From contig NZ_CP037858.1 in assembly GCF_006974125.1 (NCBI RefSeq), forward strand, positions 186,001 through 250,000: DNA of 64,000 nt, given 5' to 3'. The notes beneath the pieces are model-generated. The model did not search any database, was not told the origin of the DNA, and was given only the letters and a program-made list of their open reading frames with translations. Shown here one piece after another: positions 36,634 through 45,188 of the stretch (position 1 is the stretch's first letter; the number at the start of each line of letters is the position of its first letter). Source of the stretch: Stenotrophomonas maltophilia (lineage in GTDB: Bacteria > Pseudomonadota > Gammaproteobacteria > Xanthomonadales > Xanthomonadaceae). Made by a program: the position numbers and the translations under genes.

Positions 36634-38519
36634 ATTGAACCGGACCGCAGCAACGCTATGCACAACGCCATGAAGCCGCCACCAACGGCCAACGCCAGCC
36701 ACGCCCTGCCCATGCTGCGGGCACTGAATACGCCCACGCCCACCGCCACCATCAGCACGAACCCCAGCAGCGAGCTGGCCAGCACGGAGACTGCCGGCGG
36801 CACATCGGTCAGCGCAGGCAAGCCCAATGCCAGCGCGGTGGCGGTTGCCGCGGTGAACGCGTAGCCGCCGGCCGAAGCGGCCAGCACGCGACCGGCCACC
36901 TGCCAGCGATAGCCGGCGCCCCGCCCTTCCACGGGCTTGGCGCTGCGTGGCGCCTCCTGCACCTGCGGCCAACGCCGCTGCAGCATCACCGCCATTCGTG
37001 CCAACACCAGGCCGAATGCCAGTGCGGTGAGCTCCACCCCGGCCTGCTGCCACGCACCCCGCTGCAGGTACATCACCAGATGCTGGCCGGTGGTGGCCAG
37101 ATTCACCAGCGGCAGCGCCAGGCACAGCACCGCGGCCAGCCACAGCTGCTCGATCCATGCCTGGCGTGGCGGGCGCCACAAGGCATGCAGCAACGAGACC
37201 GCCCAGGCCAGCAGGAATATGCGTATCTCCCAACCGCTACGGTCAGTCATTGCCAACGGCAGCAGGCGATTGGCATGGAAGTAGACAATGCTGGCCAGCG
37301 CGATGCCGGCCAACGACACCACATTGAACGCTTCCATCCATCGGTAGATGCCCGCCGTAGGCGCACCGAACTCATGCTCGCTGCGCTTGCGCCGCTTGAT
37401 GGAGAACAGCAGCGTACCGATCGCGATCATCGCCGTGCCCAGCAGGCCACTGATGAAGTACAGCCACTTCATCGGCCAACCGCCGAAATCCGCTTTGTGC
37501 AGTGCTTCGATGCTCTCGTGCACCTGCGCCGCACCCACGCCATGCGGGTGCGATGCGTGCTGTTGCAGCAGTGTGCCGCTGGCAGCATCGAACGTGATCC
37601 GACTGGCCTCGGTCAGCAGGCGCCTCTCCGCGCCTTCCACCGGTTTGCGACCCACCACTTCCACCACGCTGTGCACGGTGCCGGGCGTCTGGATGATGAT
37701 CTGTGCCGGCGATTGCCCGCTGATGGCCTGCGCGCGCGCCAGCAATTGCGGCAGGTCCGGCAGTCGTGCAATGGAAACCAGGATGGCGGGCGGAACCGGC
37801 TGTGCGGGCGCCAGTTCGGCTTCATAGCGCGCGTACGCGCCATCTGCATCGCCATAGGTTGCATGCACGGGCCACGGCAGGTAGCTGCTGTAGAAGAATG
37901 CGAGCCCGGTGTAGCCGATCATGAACAGGAAAGGCAGAGTCAGCACAGCGCTCAGGTTGTGCGCATCCAGCCAGCTGCGCTGGCCCTTGCCGGGGCGGAA
38001 GGTGAAGAAGTCCTTGAAGATGCGCTTGTGCACCACTACGCCGGAGACCAGCGCCAGCAGCATGCAGGCCGTGATCCAGCCGACCAGCCAGTAGCCGGCC
38101 ATGCCACCGTGCAGGGTGTAGTGGAAGGACATGAAATGGCGCCCGCCCTCGGTTTCCCGTAGGCGAGGTGGCGGTTGTGGCATGCCCGTGCTGGCATCCA
38201 CCCAGCGTTCGTGCGCGATGCCGTCGCCCTCCTCCCATGACAGTTCCAGCGGCCACCCTTGCTGGGCAGGCCAACGGATCTGCCATGCCTGCGCATCGGC
38301 GGCGTGGGTGGCCAGCCATTGCTGCGCACGTGCCGCCTGCGCTCCCGCGTCCATCGCTGGCGAGGAGGCCGGCATGGGACCGGCCTCCATCCAGCGCGTG
38401 ATCGGCTCACGGAACACGCTGAGCGTGCCGGTCAGGAAGATCGCGCACAGCAGCCAGCCACTGGCAAGGCCACACCAGGTATGCAGCCACGACATGCTTT
38501 GGCGGAAACCTGCCTTCAT
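36630..38519 (-). CDS. PepSY-domain iron-regulated membrane protein
   Basis: The product has 629 residues. The start is typical (SMSWLHTWCGLASGWLLCAIFLTGTLSVFREPITRW). PepSY-associated transmembrane segments follow, with HYTLHGGMAGYWLVGWI and AHNLSAVLTLPFLFMIGYTGLAFFYSSYLP, and a second block (FHANRLLPLAM onward) of several helices. Relatives (PiuB, FegA-linked, FoxB/FpvG-like) reduce ferri-siderophores in the inner membrane. It lies directly downstream of the TonB siderophore receptor in the same direction, which supports that role. Confidence 0.87.
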   Translation of the reverse strand: MKAGFRQSMSWLHTWCGLASGWLLCAIFLTGTLSVFREPITRWMEAGPMPASSPAMDAGAQAARAQQWLATHAADAQAWQIRWPAQQGWPLELSWEEGDGIAHERWVDASTGMPQPPPRLRETEGGRHFMSFHYTLHGGMAGYWLVGWITACMLLALVSGVVVHKRIFKDFFTFRPGKGQRSWLDAHNLSAVLTLPFLFMIGYTGLAFFYSSYLPWPVHATYGDADGAYARYEAELAPAQPVPPAILVSIARLPDLPQLLARAQAISGQSPAQIIIQTPGTVHSVVEVVGRKPVEGAERRLLTEASRITFDAASGTLLQQHASHPHGVGAAQVHESIEALHKADFGGWPMKWLYFISGLLGTAMIAIGTLLFSIKRRKRSEHEFGAPTAGIYRWMEAFNVVSLAGIALASIVYFHANRLLPLAMTDRSGWEIRIFLLAWAVSLLHALWRPPRQAWIEQLWLAAVLCLALPLVNLATTGQHLVMYLQRGAWQQAGVELTALAFGLVLARMAVMLQRRWPQVQEAPRSAKPVEGRGAGYRWQVAGRVLAASAGGYAFTAATATALALGLPALTDVPPAVSVLASSLLGFVLMVAVGVGVFSARSMGRAWLALAVGGGFMALCIALLRSGSM

Positions 38520-38565
38520 GCCGTTGCCGTGGCGGGCACGCTGTCGCCCTGCCGGTTGTGGAGGA

Positions 38566-41022
38566 TCACAGCGAGCCGCGCAGCGTCAGCGTCACGTTGC
38601 GGGGTTCACCAAAGAAGTTGCCCCGGCGGATCTGGCTGAGCATGGCGTAGTAGCGCGTATCGAACAGGTTGGCCACGTTGAGGCCAACGCTCCAGCGCGG
38701 ATTGATCCGATAGCCGGCACGCAGGTCCCACACGGCGCGCCCCGCCGCCCCCATACGCCAGTCCGGGTCGTCGTAGGCCGGATAGGAGTAGCTGCTCTGC
38801 GCCGACACGCCACCGCCCACGGAGAACGCATTCCACTTGCCGGGCAGCTGGTAGGACGTCGACAGGCGCAGCAGGTGGCGGGGCGTCTCGGCGCTGATGG
38901 TCGCGCCCTCATCGTCACGGCTGGTGACGTGGGTATAGCCGGCCATCAACTGCCAGCCCGGTGCCAGTTCGCCGCTGGCTTCCAGCTCAAAACCCTTGCT
39001 GCGCAGCTTGCCGCCATTGCGGTAGCAATCGGAAGACGCCAGCGAGCCCCGGCAACTGCCCGGGTCGGACTCGTCCACCACGGCGTTGCCGGTCTTGCGG
39101 ATGGAAAACACCGCAGCGGAAAGATTCAGGCGCCCATCGTTCAATTCGCCCTTCACGCCCAGCTCGTAATTGGCGCCGATGGCCGGGTCCAGCACCGAGC
39201 CGGAGGAAGTGACATACGAGCTCTGCGGCTGGAAGGTATCGGCGTAGCTGGCGTAGACCGACCATTGCGGCCCCAGGTCGTAGACAAGCCCGGCGTACGG
39301 AGTGAATTCGTGCTTCTGTTCGTAGTCACGGCTCCTGGCACCGCTGAAGCCATCGCTGGACTGGTACTTCACCCAGCTCAGCCGGCCGCCCAGCGTGAGG
39401 TGCAGGGGCTCCGCCAGCTGCAGGCGCAGGTTGCTGTACACGCCGCTCTGCTGTGCGCGGGCGTTCTCCGCCCAGTCCCAGGCTGGCTGGAGGGGCTGCG
39501 CAATGGCGCTGTGGTCCGGTGCGTAGACATCGATCGGCACGTCGATGGCCAGGTCCGCCGAGCTTTGCCGCGTACGCTGGCGCGACCACATCGCGCCCAG
39601 CAATACCTCGTGGCTGCGACCAAAGGCTTCGAAACTGCCGGTGGTGTGCAGGTCGATGCCATCGCTGCGCACGCGCGAGCGGTTGAAATAGATGTCGTAG
39701 AAGCGCGAACCGACGCCGGTGGCGCGGTCCACCCCGCCGAGCGGAACCGCAACGCGCTGGTCCAGGTCGGACTCGGTGCGGTTCACCGACAGGCGCGCCT
39801 TCCAGCGCTCGTTGAAGCGGTGCTCCGCCTCTGCGAAGGCTTCGTCGACGGTGCCTTCCTGCCGGTTCCAGTCCTGGATGAGCGAGGTGGAACGCTTGAT
39901 GTCCAGTGCGCCGCCGTCGGTGTAGCGCGGCAGGCCGAACAGCCAGTAGCCGTCAGTGTCACTCTGCTGATGGCGCAGGCCGAAGGTCAGCGTTGTGTCC
40001 GCGCCCAGGTCGGCGTCGATCACACCATAGGCGACCGGTGCCTTCGAGGAGGTGCCCTGCTGGAAGTATCCACGGTCCTGGTAGGCCGCAACCAGTCGGC
40101 CGCGCACACTGCCGGCGGCATTGAGCGGGCCGCCGCCATCGACCTCGAGGCGATAGTTGTCCCACGAGCCCACGGTTGCTGCCAGATCGAGATGGGCCTG
40201 GTCGCGCGGGCGCTTGCGCACCATGTTGATCGCCCCGCTGGGGTCGGCTGCGCCCAGCATCATGCCGCCGGCACCGCGCAGCACTTCAACCCGCTCCAGT
40301 ACGGCGGTGTCGATGGGCAGCCAACCCACGGGGGCATAGACGATGCCGGCCACGCCATCGACCAGATAATTGCTGTCGTCCACGGTGAAGCTGCGGATCG
40401 AGAACTTGTGGTTGCCGAAGTTGCGGGCGGTCTTGGTCACGCCCGTGGTCTGCGCCAGCGCTTCGTCCAATGTGGTGAGGTTGCGGTCGTCCAGTTGCTG
40501 GCGGGTAATCACGCTGACCGATTGCGGGGTCTGGCGGATGCTCTGCCCCAGCTTGCCCAGACTCAGCTCACGTGCCGTGTAGGAGCCGTCGCTTGGTGCA
40601 TTGGCGGTCACGTTCACCGTCTGCAGGGTGGTCTGGGTGTCTTTGCTGCGCGCAGGTGCTGCTGCTTCCTGCGCCAGCGTAAACACGCCCGGACGGGTGG
40701 CGTTGACACGCACCCCACTACCCTCCAGCAGACGCGCCAGTGCCTCCTGCGGCGTGTAGCTGCCGGTCAAGGCCGGGGCGCGACGGCCCGCCACCGCTGA
40801 TTCGCTGAACAGCACCTGCTGCCGGGACTGCTCGGAGAAGCTGCGCAGTGCGGCATCCAGCGATTGAGCCGGAATGTTGAACTGCATGCGCGCGGCCGGC
40901 TGGGCCTGTGCGATGGCCGGTGCCGCCAGTGCGCTGGAAATGCACAGTGCCAGCAGCGGCAGCCGCTTGGCGTGTACCCCCGTAGAGAACGCGCGGGCAA
41001 CAAGTGCGCGCTTGATCTTCAT
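38566..41022 (-). CDS. TonB-dependent ferri-siderophore receptor with STN domain
   Basis: From the ATG at 41022 (TGGGGTAC before it) the product has 818 residues. A signal peptide ends at about AIAQA. The STN signalling domain follows (FNIPAQSLDAALRSFSEQSRQQVLFS...ALARLLEGSGVRV), then the plug (SVSVITRQQLDDRNLTTLDEAL) and a 22-strand barrel ending NVTLTLRGSL. The STN domain contacts a FecR-type anti-sigma factor, and that gene and a FecI sigma factor lie just upstream. The receptor imports a ferric siderophore and signals its own induction. The siderophore is not identifiable. Confidence 0.93.
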   Translation of the reverse strand: MKIKRALVARAFSTGVHAKRLPLLALCISSALAAPAIAQAQPAARMQFNIPAQSLDAALRSFSEQSRQQVLFSESAVAGRRAPALTGSYTPQEALARLLEGSGVRVNATRPGVFTLAQEAAAPARSKDTQTTLQTVNVTANAPSDGSYTARELSLGKLGQSIRQTPQSVSVITRQQLDDRNLTTLDEALAQTTGVTKTARNFGNHKFSIRSFTVDDSNYLVDGVAGIVYAPVGWLPIDTAVLERVEVLRGAGGMMLGAADPSGAINMVRKRPRDQAHLDLAATVGSWDNYRLEVDGGGPLNAAGSVRGRLVAAYQDRGYFQQGTSSKAPVAYGVIDADLGADTTLTFGLRHQQSDTDGYWLFGLPRYTDGGALDIKRSTSLIQDWNRQEGTVDEAFAEAEHRFNERWKARLSVNRTESDLDQRVAVPLGGVDRATGVGSRFYDIYFNRSRVRSDGIDLHTTGSFEAFGRSHEVLLGAMWSRQRTRQSSADLAIDVPIDVYAPDHSAIAQPLQPAWDWAENARAQQSGVYSNLRLQLAEPLHLTLGGRLSWVKYQSSDGFSGARSRDYEQKHEFTPYAGLVYDLGPQWSVYASYADTFQPQSSYVTSSGSVLDPAIGANYELGVKGELNDGRLNLSAAVFSIRKTGNAVVDESDPGSCRGSLASSDCYRNGGKLRSKGFELEASGELAPGWQLMAGYTHVTSRDDEGATISAETPRHLLRLSTSYQLPGKWNAFSVGGGVSAQSSYSYPAYDDPDWRMGAAGRAVWDLRAGYRINPRWSVGLNVANLFDTRYYAMLSQIRRGNFFGEPRNVTLTLRGSL

Positions 41023-41130
41023 GTACCCCATTACCGCTCCATCATGCTTGGCCACCACTGGCCTCACTGGGGTAAACGGAAAATGGCGGTGGAGTGGGAA
41101 CCCGCGCCGGAAGAATTTTTCCTCGGGGCG

Positions 41131-42168
41131 TCAGCGGGTCACAGGCCGTTCGTCGATGCGATAGCCGCCCTGGGCATTGCGGGTCACCTGCACAGGCAAC
41201 AGATCCGGCAACGCCTCCAGGAAAATGGCCGGGGCATCGGTGGCTGCGTACCCGGAGACGGGCAGGAACTTCAGCCCGGGCTGGCCCAGCGTGACGGGAT
41301 GGCCCAGATACTGCCCGACTTCCTGCACCACTTCGTCCAGCGGGGTACGCCGGAACACCAGGCGCCCGTTGCGCCAGCCGCCGATGCTCTCTGCGTTTGC
41401 CGCAATGGGGCGATAGGCGGCTGTAAACGTGGCAACGGCCAGGCCCTGTTCGGCGTGCAGGCTGAGCGGCGCGGTGCCCTCGGCCCGATCCGGCTGTACC
41501 CGCACGTGCCCATGCAGCACCTTGACCACGACTTCGCCGGGCGCATTGCGCACGTTGAAGGCCGTGCCAATCACTGTCACCCGGCTGCGCTGCGCATCCA
41601 CGGTGAAGGGCCGGTCGGCCGCCGGGGCGACCTCGAAGAACGCCTCGCCCTGGCTGAGCACGACTTCACGACGGGATCGATAGAAGTGCACGGCCAGCGA
41701 GCTGCGTGCATTGAGCGAAATCCGCGAGCCATCCGGCAGTTGCAGGTCACGGATCTCGCCCGCGCCAGTGGCCACGTCCTGCACATAGCTGGGCGCGGTG
41801 TACCAACCGTAGCCGACGTAACCCAGGGCCAGCATCGCCACGGCCGCAGCCGCCGCAACGCGTGGCAGGCGCCGCGACCGCCCACGCCACGCCCTGCCGT
41901 CCCGTCGCGGAGCTGCAAATGCCGTTGGTGCGAGCGCCGCAGGCCCGTCCGAGGCCAGCATGGGGCGCGGCAGCTGGCCCAGGTCGTGCCAGGTTCTGGC
42001 CACCTCGGCGAATGCCTGCTGGTGCGCTTCGCTCTCGGCCAGCCACCGCTGCAGGGCCGCCTCATCTTCCGGCTGCCAGTCCGCATCCTGCTGGCGCACC
42101 AGCCACGCAGCAGCCGCCTCATGCAGGGCAAACGGATCGAAACCTGCGGCAGGAGGAGTGTCGTTCAT
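41131..42168 (-). CDS. fecR: FecR-family anti-sigma/transmembrane sensor
   Basis: The product has 345 residues. The N-terminal DUF4880 segment (AAAWLVRQQDADWQPEDEAALQRWLAES) binds the sigma factor. A membrane helix lies near residue 103-120 (RVAAAAAVAMLALGYVGYG), followed by the FecR domain (LQLPDGSRISLNARSSLAVHFYRSRREVVLSQGEAFFEV) and a C-terminal STN-contact part. It overlaps the sigma gene by four bases. It passes the receptor's signal to the sigma factor. Confidence 0.92.
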   Translation of the reverse strand: MNDTPPAAGFDPFALHEAAAAWLVRQQDADWQPEDEAALQRWLAESEAHQQAFAEVARTWHDLGQLPRPMLASDGPAALAPTAFAAPRRDGRAWRGRSRRLPRVAAAAAVAMLALGYVGYGWYTAPSYVQDVATGAGEIRDLQLPDGSRISLNARSSLAVHFYRSRREVVLSQGEAFFEVAPAADRPFTVDAQRSRVTVIGTAFNVRNAPGEVVVKVLHGHVRVQPDRAEGTAPLSLHAEQGLAVATFTAAYRPIAANAESIGGWRNGRLVFRRTPLDEVVQEVGQYLGHPVTLGQPGLKFLPVSGYAATDAPAIFLEALPDLLPVQVTRNAQGGYRIDERPVTR

Positions 42169-42827
42169 CGGCAGGAGAGATCAGCATCAGAGGCAGGCAC
42201 TGCATCGCCCGCCCCGGTTGGCCGATGCAGTGCCTGCATCTGCGCCAGGGATGCATGGCGTACCCGCACTTCGCAGTAGGCAACCGCACGCGACAGATGC
42301 TTGACCACCATGCGCCGGGAGATCTGCATGCGGGCAGCCACGTCTTCCTGGGTCAAGCCATCAAAGCGGCTGAGCACGAAGGCCTCGCGCTGACGCTCGG
42401 GCAGTTCGGAAAGCGCTTCCGCCAGGCGCTGCAGGCGCTGCCGTTGTGCAGTGACCTGCAACGGGCACTGTGATTCATCGCCGGCCATCACGTGGCCGGC
42501 TTCCTCAGCGTCTGCCAGAGGCATGACCTGAAGGCGGCGGCCGGCATGATGTTCGCGGTATTCGTCGGCCACGGTGTTCATCACCGTCCGCCGGAGATAG
42601 GCGCCCTGCTTGTCACAGGAATCGAGCGCCGGATGGGCCGCGATCCACTTCACCGCACCGTCGTGCAGCGCGTCCTCGCTGTCGACGACGCTGCCTCTGA
42701 AGCGGGTAAGGCTGCGCAGTATCGGTCGCCGCCAACGCTCATAGGCCTTGGCCAGGATGCCGCCAGTGGCGGTGCTGCCGGCATCCGGGCGAGCTGCCGC
42801 AACCGATGATGCGTCGGGCCCCTCCAT
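42165..42827 (-). CDS. fecI: FecI-type ECF sigma factor
   Basis: From the ATG at 42827 the product has 220 residues. Region 2 is seen in SEDALHDGAVKWIAAHPALDSCDKQGAYLRRTVMNTVADEYR (in parts), region 4 in LSELPERQREAFVLSRFDGLTQEDVAARMQISRRMVVKHLSRAV. The frame is open to 43079, but that extension is proline/serine-rich and contains a Fur-box-like site, so the shorter form is preferred. It should direct transcription of the receptor operon when the siderophore is present. Confidence 0.88.
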   Translation of the reverse strand: MEGPDASSVAAARPDAGSTATGGILAKAYERWRRPILRSLTRFRGSVVDSEDALHDGAVKWIAAHPALDSCDKQGAYLRRTVMNTVADEYREHHAGRRLQVMPLADAEEAGHVMAGDESQCPLQVTAQRQRLQRLAEALSELPERQREAFVLSRFDGLTQEDVAARMQISRRMVVKHLSRAVAYCEVRVRHASLAQMQALHRPTGAGDAVPASDADLSCR

Positions 42828-42978
42828 ATCCTCCGCCGTGTCGCGACCTAGCGCAGGCACGGTATCCCCGTTGCAGGGATCTGCGATCGGCACAGGAGGG
42901 GCGTGAACGTCACTGGGGTAGCCGGATGAACTGCCGACGTGGGCGGCAGGCGTCAACAATGGGGAAGTGGCCGGAGTG

Positions 42979-43000
42979 TAATGCGAGTCATTTGCAATTG
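42979..43000 (-). promoter_or_regulatory. Fur-box-like site before fecI
   Basis: On the minus strand GCAAATGACTCGCATTA resembles the Fur boxes of Pseudomonas and xanthomonads (AAATGAxTCGCATT). It is about 150 bases before the chosen fecI start, suitable for iron repression of the sigma gene. Confidence 0.5.
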
Positions 43001-43097
43001 AAACACCCCCTGCCCGAGTGGAAGTCCAGCAGGACCGATGCAAGGCCTGGCAGGCAGCCGCGCCAGGGTCAGTGGGCAACCCCTGCCAGCGCCGGTA

Positions 43098-43925
43098 TCA
43101 CGGCTGACGGCAGGCACCGCCGTTGCGGCACATCACGTCCTCGATCCAGTCGATGTAGCGGGACACGCGAACGTTGTAGACCACCTGGCCATAGAAGCCC
43201 GCTTCAAGGGCGTGCTCGGGAACGGCAGTGATCCAGGACCCAAGGCCAACCAGCTTCCACGCACCTTGATCCTCGATCAACAGCGGGCCACCGCTGTCGC
43301 CGTTGCCGAGTACGCCTTCAAGCGGCAGGCCCTGCGGCGGCCGATCGAACCGGTACCAGAGGTAGCGTTCGTTGCCGCCGGTGATGGCGTTGTACGCCCG
43401 GCGCAGGGTCGTGCGATGCAACCCGTTCGGCACCAGGCCCGTGGCGCCGTTGCCGGTAGCGCCCTTCCCGATCAGGGCTGCAGCCTGCCCGGCCTCGCCC
43501 GTTCCCCGATAGAGCGCTACCGGTAGCACATCGCTGGCTGGCGCTGCCAGCCTGATCAGCGCGATATCGTCCGACGTGGCCAGGAAGGCGTGGATCCTGG
43601 AGGGACTTCCCGTTGCCATGGCCTCCTTGCCCAAGGCGTCCGGCATTCGTTTGAAGCCTGGATGCAGGAAAACCCGAGCAACGCCGTAGCTCTTCCCGTT
43701 GATGGCGATGGTTGCACCCATCCCTTCCATCGGCGCTGCATGGGCCGCGGTCAGCACCCATCCGGGGGCGATGAGGACACCGTGGCCCTCGCCTGGCATG
43801 TCGGCCAGCGCCGGGAACGCCGATGCTTCAATACGGTACTTCGCATCATCGACATCATCGCGGATGACAACCGCGCCGGCGCCGAGTGGAAGCACGGCGA
43901 GCGCCAGGAAGAGCCAGCGTCTCAT
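43098..43925 (-). CDS. secreted trypsin-like serine protease
   Basis: The product has 275 residues with a signal peptide (MRRWLFLALAVLPLGAGA). The catalytic triad of family S1 is complete: His62 (TAAHA), Asp120 (SDDIALIRL) and Ser211 (GNGDSGGP). It is a periplasmic or extracellular endopeptidase; specificity is not clear. It is on the same strand as the beta-lactamase-like gene, 10 bases after it, so the two are probably co-transcribed. Confidence 0.9.
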   Translation of the reverse strand: MRRWLFLALAVLPLGAGAVVIRDDVDDAKYRIEASAFPALADMPGEGHGVLIAPGWVLTAAHAAPMEGMGATIAINGKSYGVARVFLHPGFKRMPDALGKEAMATGSPSRIHAFLATSDDIALIRLAAPASDVLPVALYRGTGEAGQAAALIGKGATGNGATGLVPNGLHRTTLRRAYNAITGGNERYLWYRFDRPPQGLPLEGVLGNGDSGGPLLIEDQGAWKLVGLGSWITAVPEHALEAGFYGQVVYNVRVSRYIDWIEDVMCRNGGACRQP

Positions 43926-43934
43926 TGGAGACCC

Positions 43935-45113
43935 TTAGTGTGGTTGCGACGCCCCATCATCCGCGAGCTGCTCCCGTGCAGCAATTCTCTCGACCAGCGT
44001 ATCGATCGCTGCCTCCATGGCCCGCGCGGTCTGGTCGCCGCTCTGGTTGGTGATGACGAAGATGCCAAGATCATGCTTCGGCACGATGTAGATGTAGCAC
44101 TGGGAGCGTGGCACGCCACCGTGGTGGGCGTAGTACACGCCCTTCCGATCGTCGCCGGAAACGATGTTCCAGAAATAGCCGATGCTGAAGTCGTCGTCGA
44201 ACGTGGCCAGCGTACGGTGTGATTCCTTTACAACGGGACCGTTGGCCAGCTCGAACTGAAGGTACTTCACCATGTCGGGGACGGTTGCCTTCACGTTTCC
44301 GGAAGCGCCCCATGGCAGCTGCGGCATCGGCGTGGTCGGTAGCGGATTGTCGCTGTGGTAACCGACGGCCAGCCGTGGCGTTTCGGCATCGCCCAGGTTG
44401 ATCCTGACGCCCGTCATGCCGGCCGAATCACGGAAGAAGTCACGCAGCAGCGGCTCGTAGTCACGCTGATGGACCCGTTCCAGAATGTGCGCGGAAAGCT
44501 GCGTGCCGACGCTGGAGTACGCGTACTCTTTCCCCGGCATCCGCGGAATCTGCACGGCATGCAGGTCCCTCAGGAAATCGGCCTTGCCGTAGCCTGCGTA
44601 GATCGCGTTGAGTTCAGCCGGTGTGCGGTGGTCGGTGAAATCCTCCAGCACCGTGTTCGCACGTTCCGGCAGCATGTTCGGCAGGCCACTGGTATGCGAC
44701 AGCAGGTGGCGGACGCGGATGGGGTGGCCCTGGTACTGCAGGTTCGGATAGTCGCCCTGCAGGTACATGCGGATGTCATCCTCCAGGCCCAGCCTGCCTT
44801 CCAGGACCGCGTTGGCCATCAGGGTGCCGGCCAGGGTCTTGCTCAACGAGCCGATTTCGTAAACGGTTGCGTCGGTGGGCGGCCCTGGCTTGCCGGTTTC
44901 CATGTCACCGCGATGGCGGATGAAAGTCCTGCCCCGGTACACCACTCCGATGGAGGCAGCATGCAGCAGCGGTTGCTCGATCAAAGTCTGCGCGACCTGG
45001 TCGATGTCCGCCCCCAGATCCTTCGGCGTAGCCTTTCCGGCGGAGCAGCCTGCGCCAAGCAGGGCGGCGGACAGGGCGAAGGCGTTGAGCCACCGTCGGT
45101 TTCGAACGGTCAT
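43935..45113 (-). CDS. beta-lactamase-fold serine hydrolase lipoprotein
   Basis: From the ATG at 45113 the product has 392 residues. A lipobox LLGAGC (Cys23) marks a lipoprotein. The class C/DD-peptidase motifs are present: SLSK (Ser89, Lys92), a YAYSS tyrosine motif and HHGG in place of KTG. This is the pattern of EstB-like esterases and DD-peptidases rather than of true AmpC (YAN, KTG). It probably acts in the periplasm on peptidoglycan or esters. Clinical resistance should not be inferred. Confidence 0.85.
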   Translation of the reverse strand: MTVRNRRWLNAFALSAALLGAGCSAGKATPKDLGADIDQVAQTLIEQPLLHAASIGVVYRGRTFIRHRGDMETGKPGPPTDATVYEIGSLSKTLAGTLMANAVLEGRLGLEDDIRMYLQGDYPNLQYQGHPIRVRHLLSHTSGLPNMLPERANTVLEDFTDHRTPAELNAIYAGYGKADFLRDLHAVQIPRMPGKEYAYSSVGTQLSAHILERVHQRDYEPLLRDFFRDSAGMTGVRINLGDAETPRLAVGYHSDNPLPTTPMPQLPWGASGNVKATVPDMVKYLQFELANGPVVKESHRTLATFDDDFSIGYFWNIVSGDDRKGVYYAHHGGVPRSQCYIYIVPKHDLGIFVITNQSGDQTARAMEAAIDTLVERIAAREQLADDGASQPH

Positions 45114-45188
45114 CGAAAGGGCTTCCATGCGCTGGCGCTTGAAGGGCGATCGGGAATGAGCGCACACGATAGCCCATTGCCAGGCCGA

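Noticed and set aside
38131..40800. An 889-codon open frame on the plus strand
   Set aside because: It lies opposite the PepSY gene and the siderophore receptor. High GC keeps the opposite frame open; the composition is not protein-like.
43935..45113. Reading the beta-lactamase-fold lipoprotein as an AmpC resistance enzyme
   Set aside because: It has HHGG in place of KTG and no YAN motif, which fits EstB-like esterases or DD-peptidases; resistance cannot be claimed.
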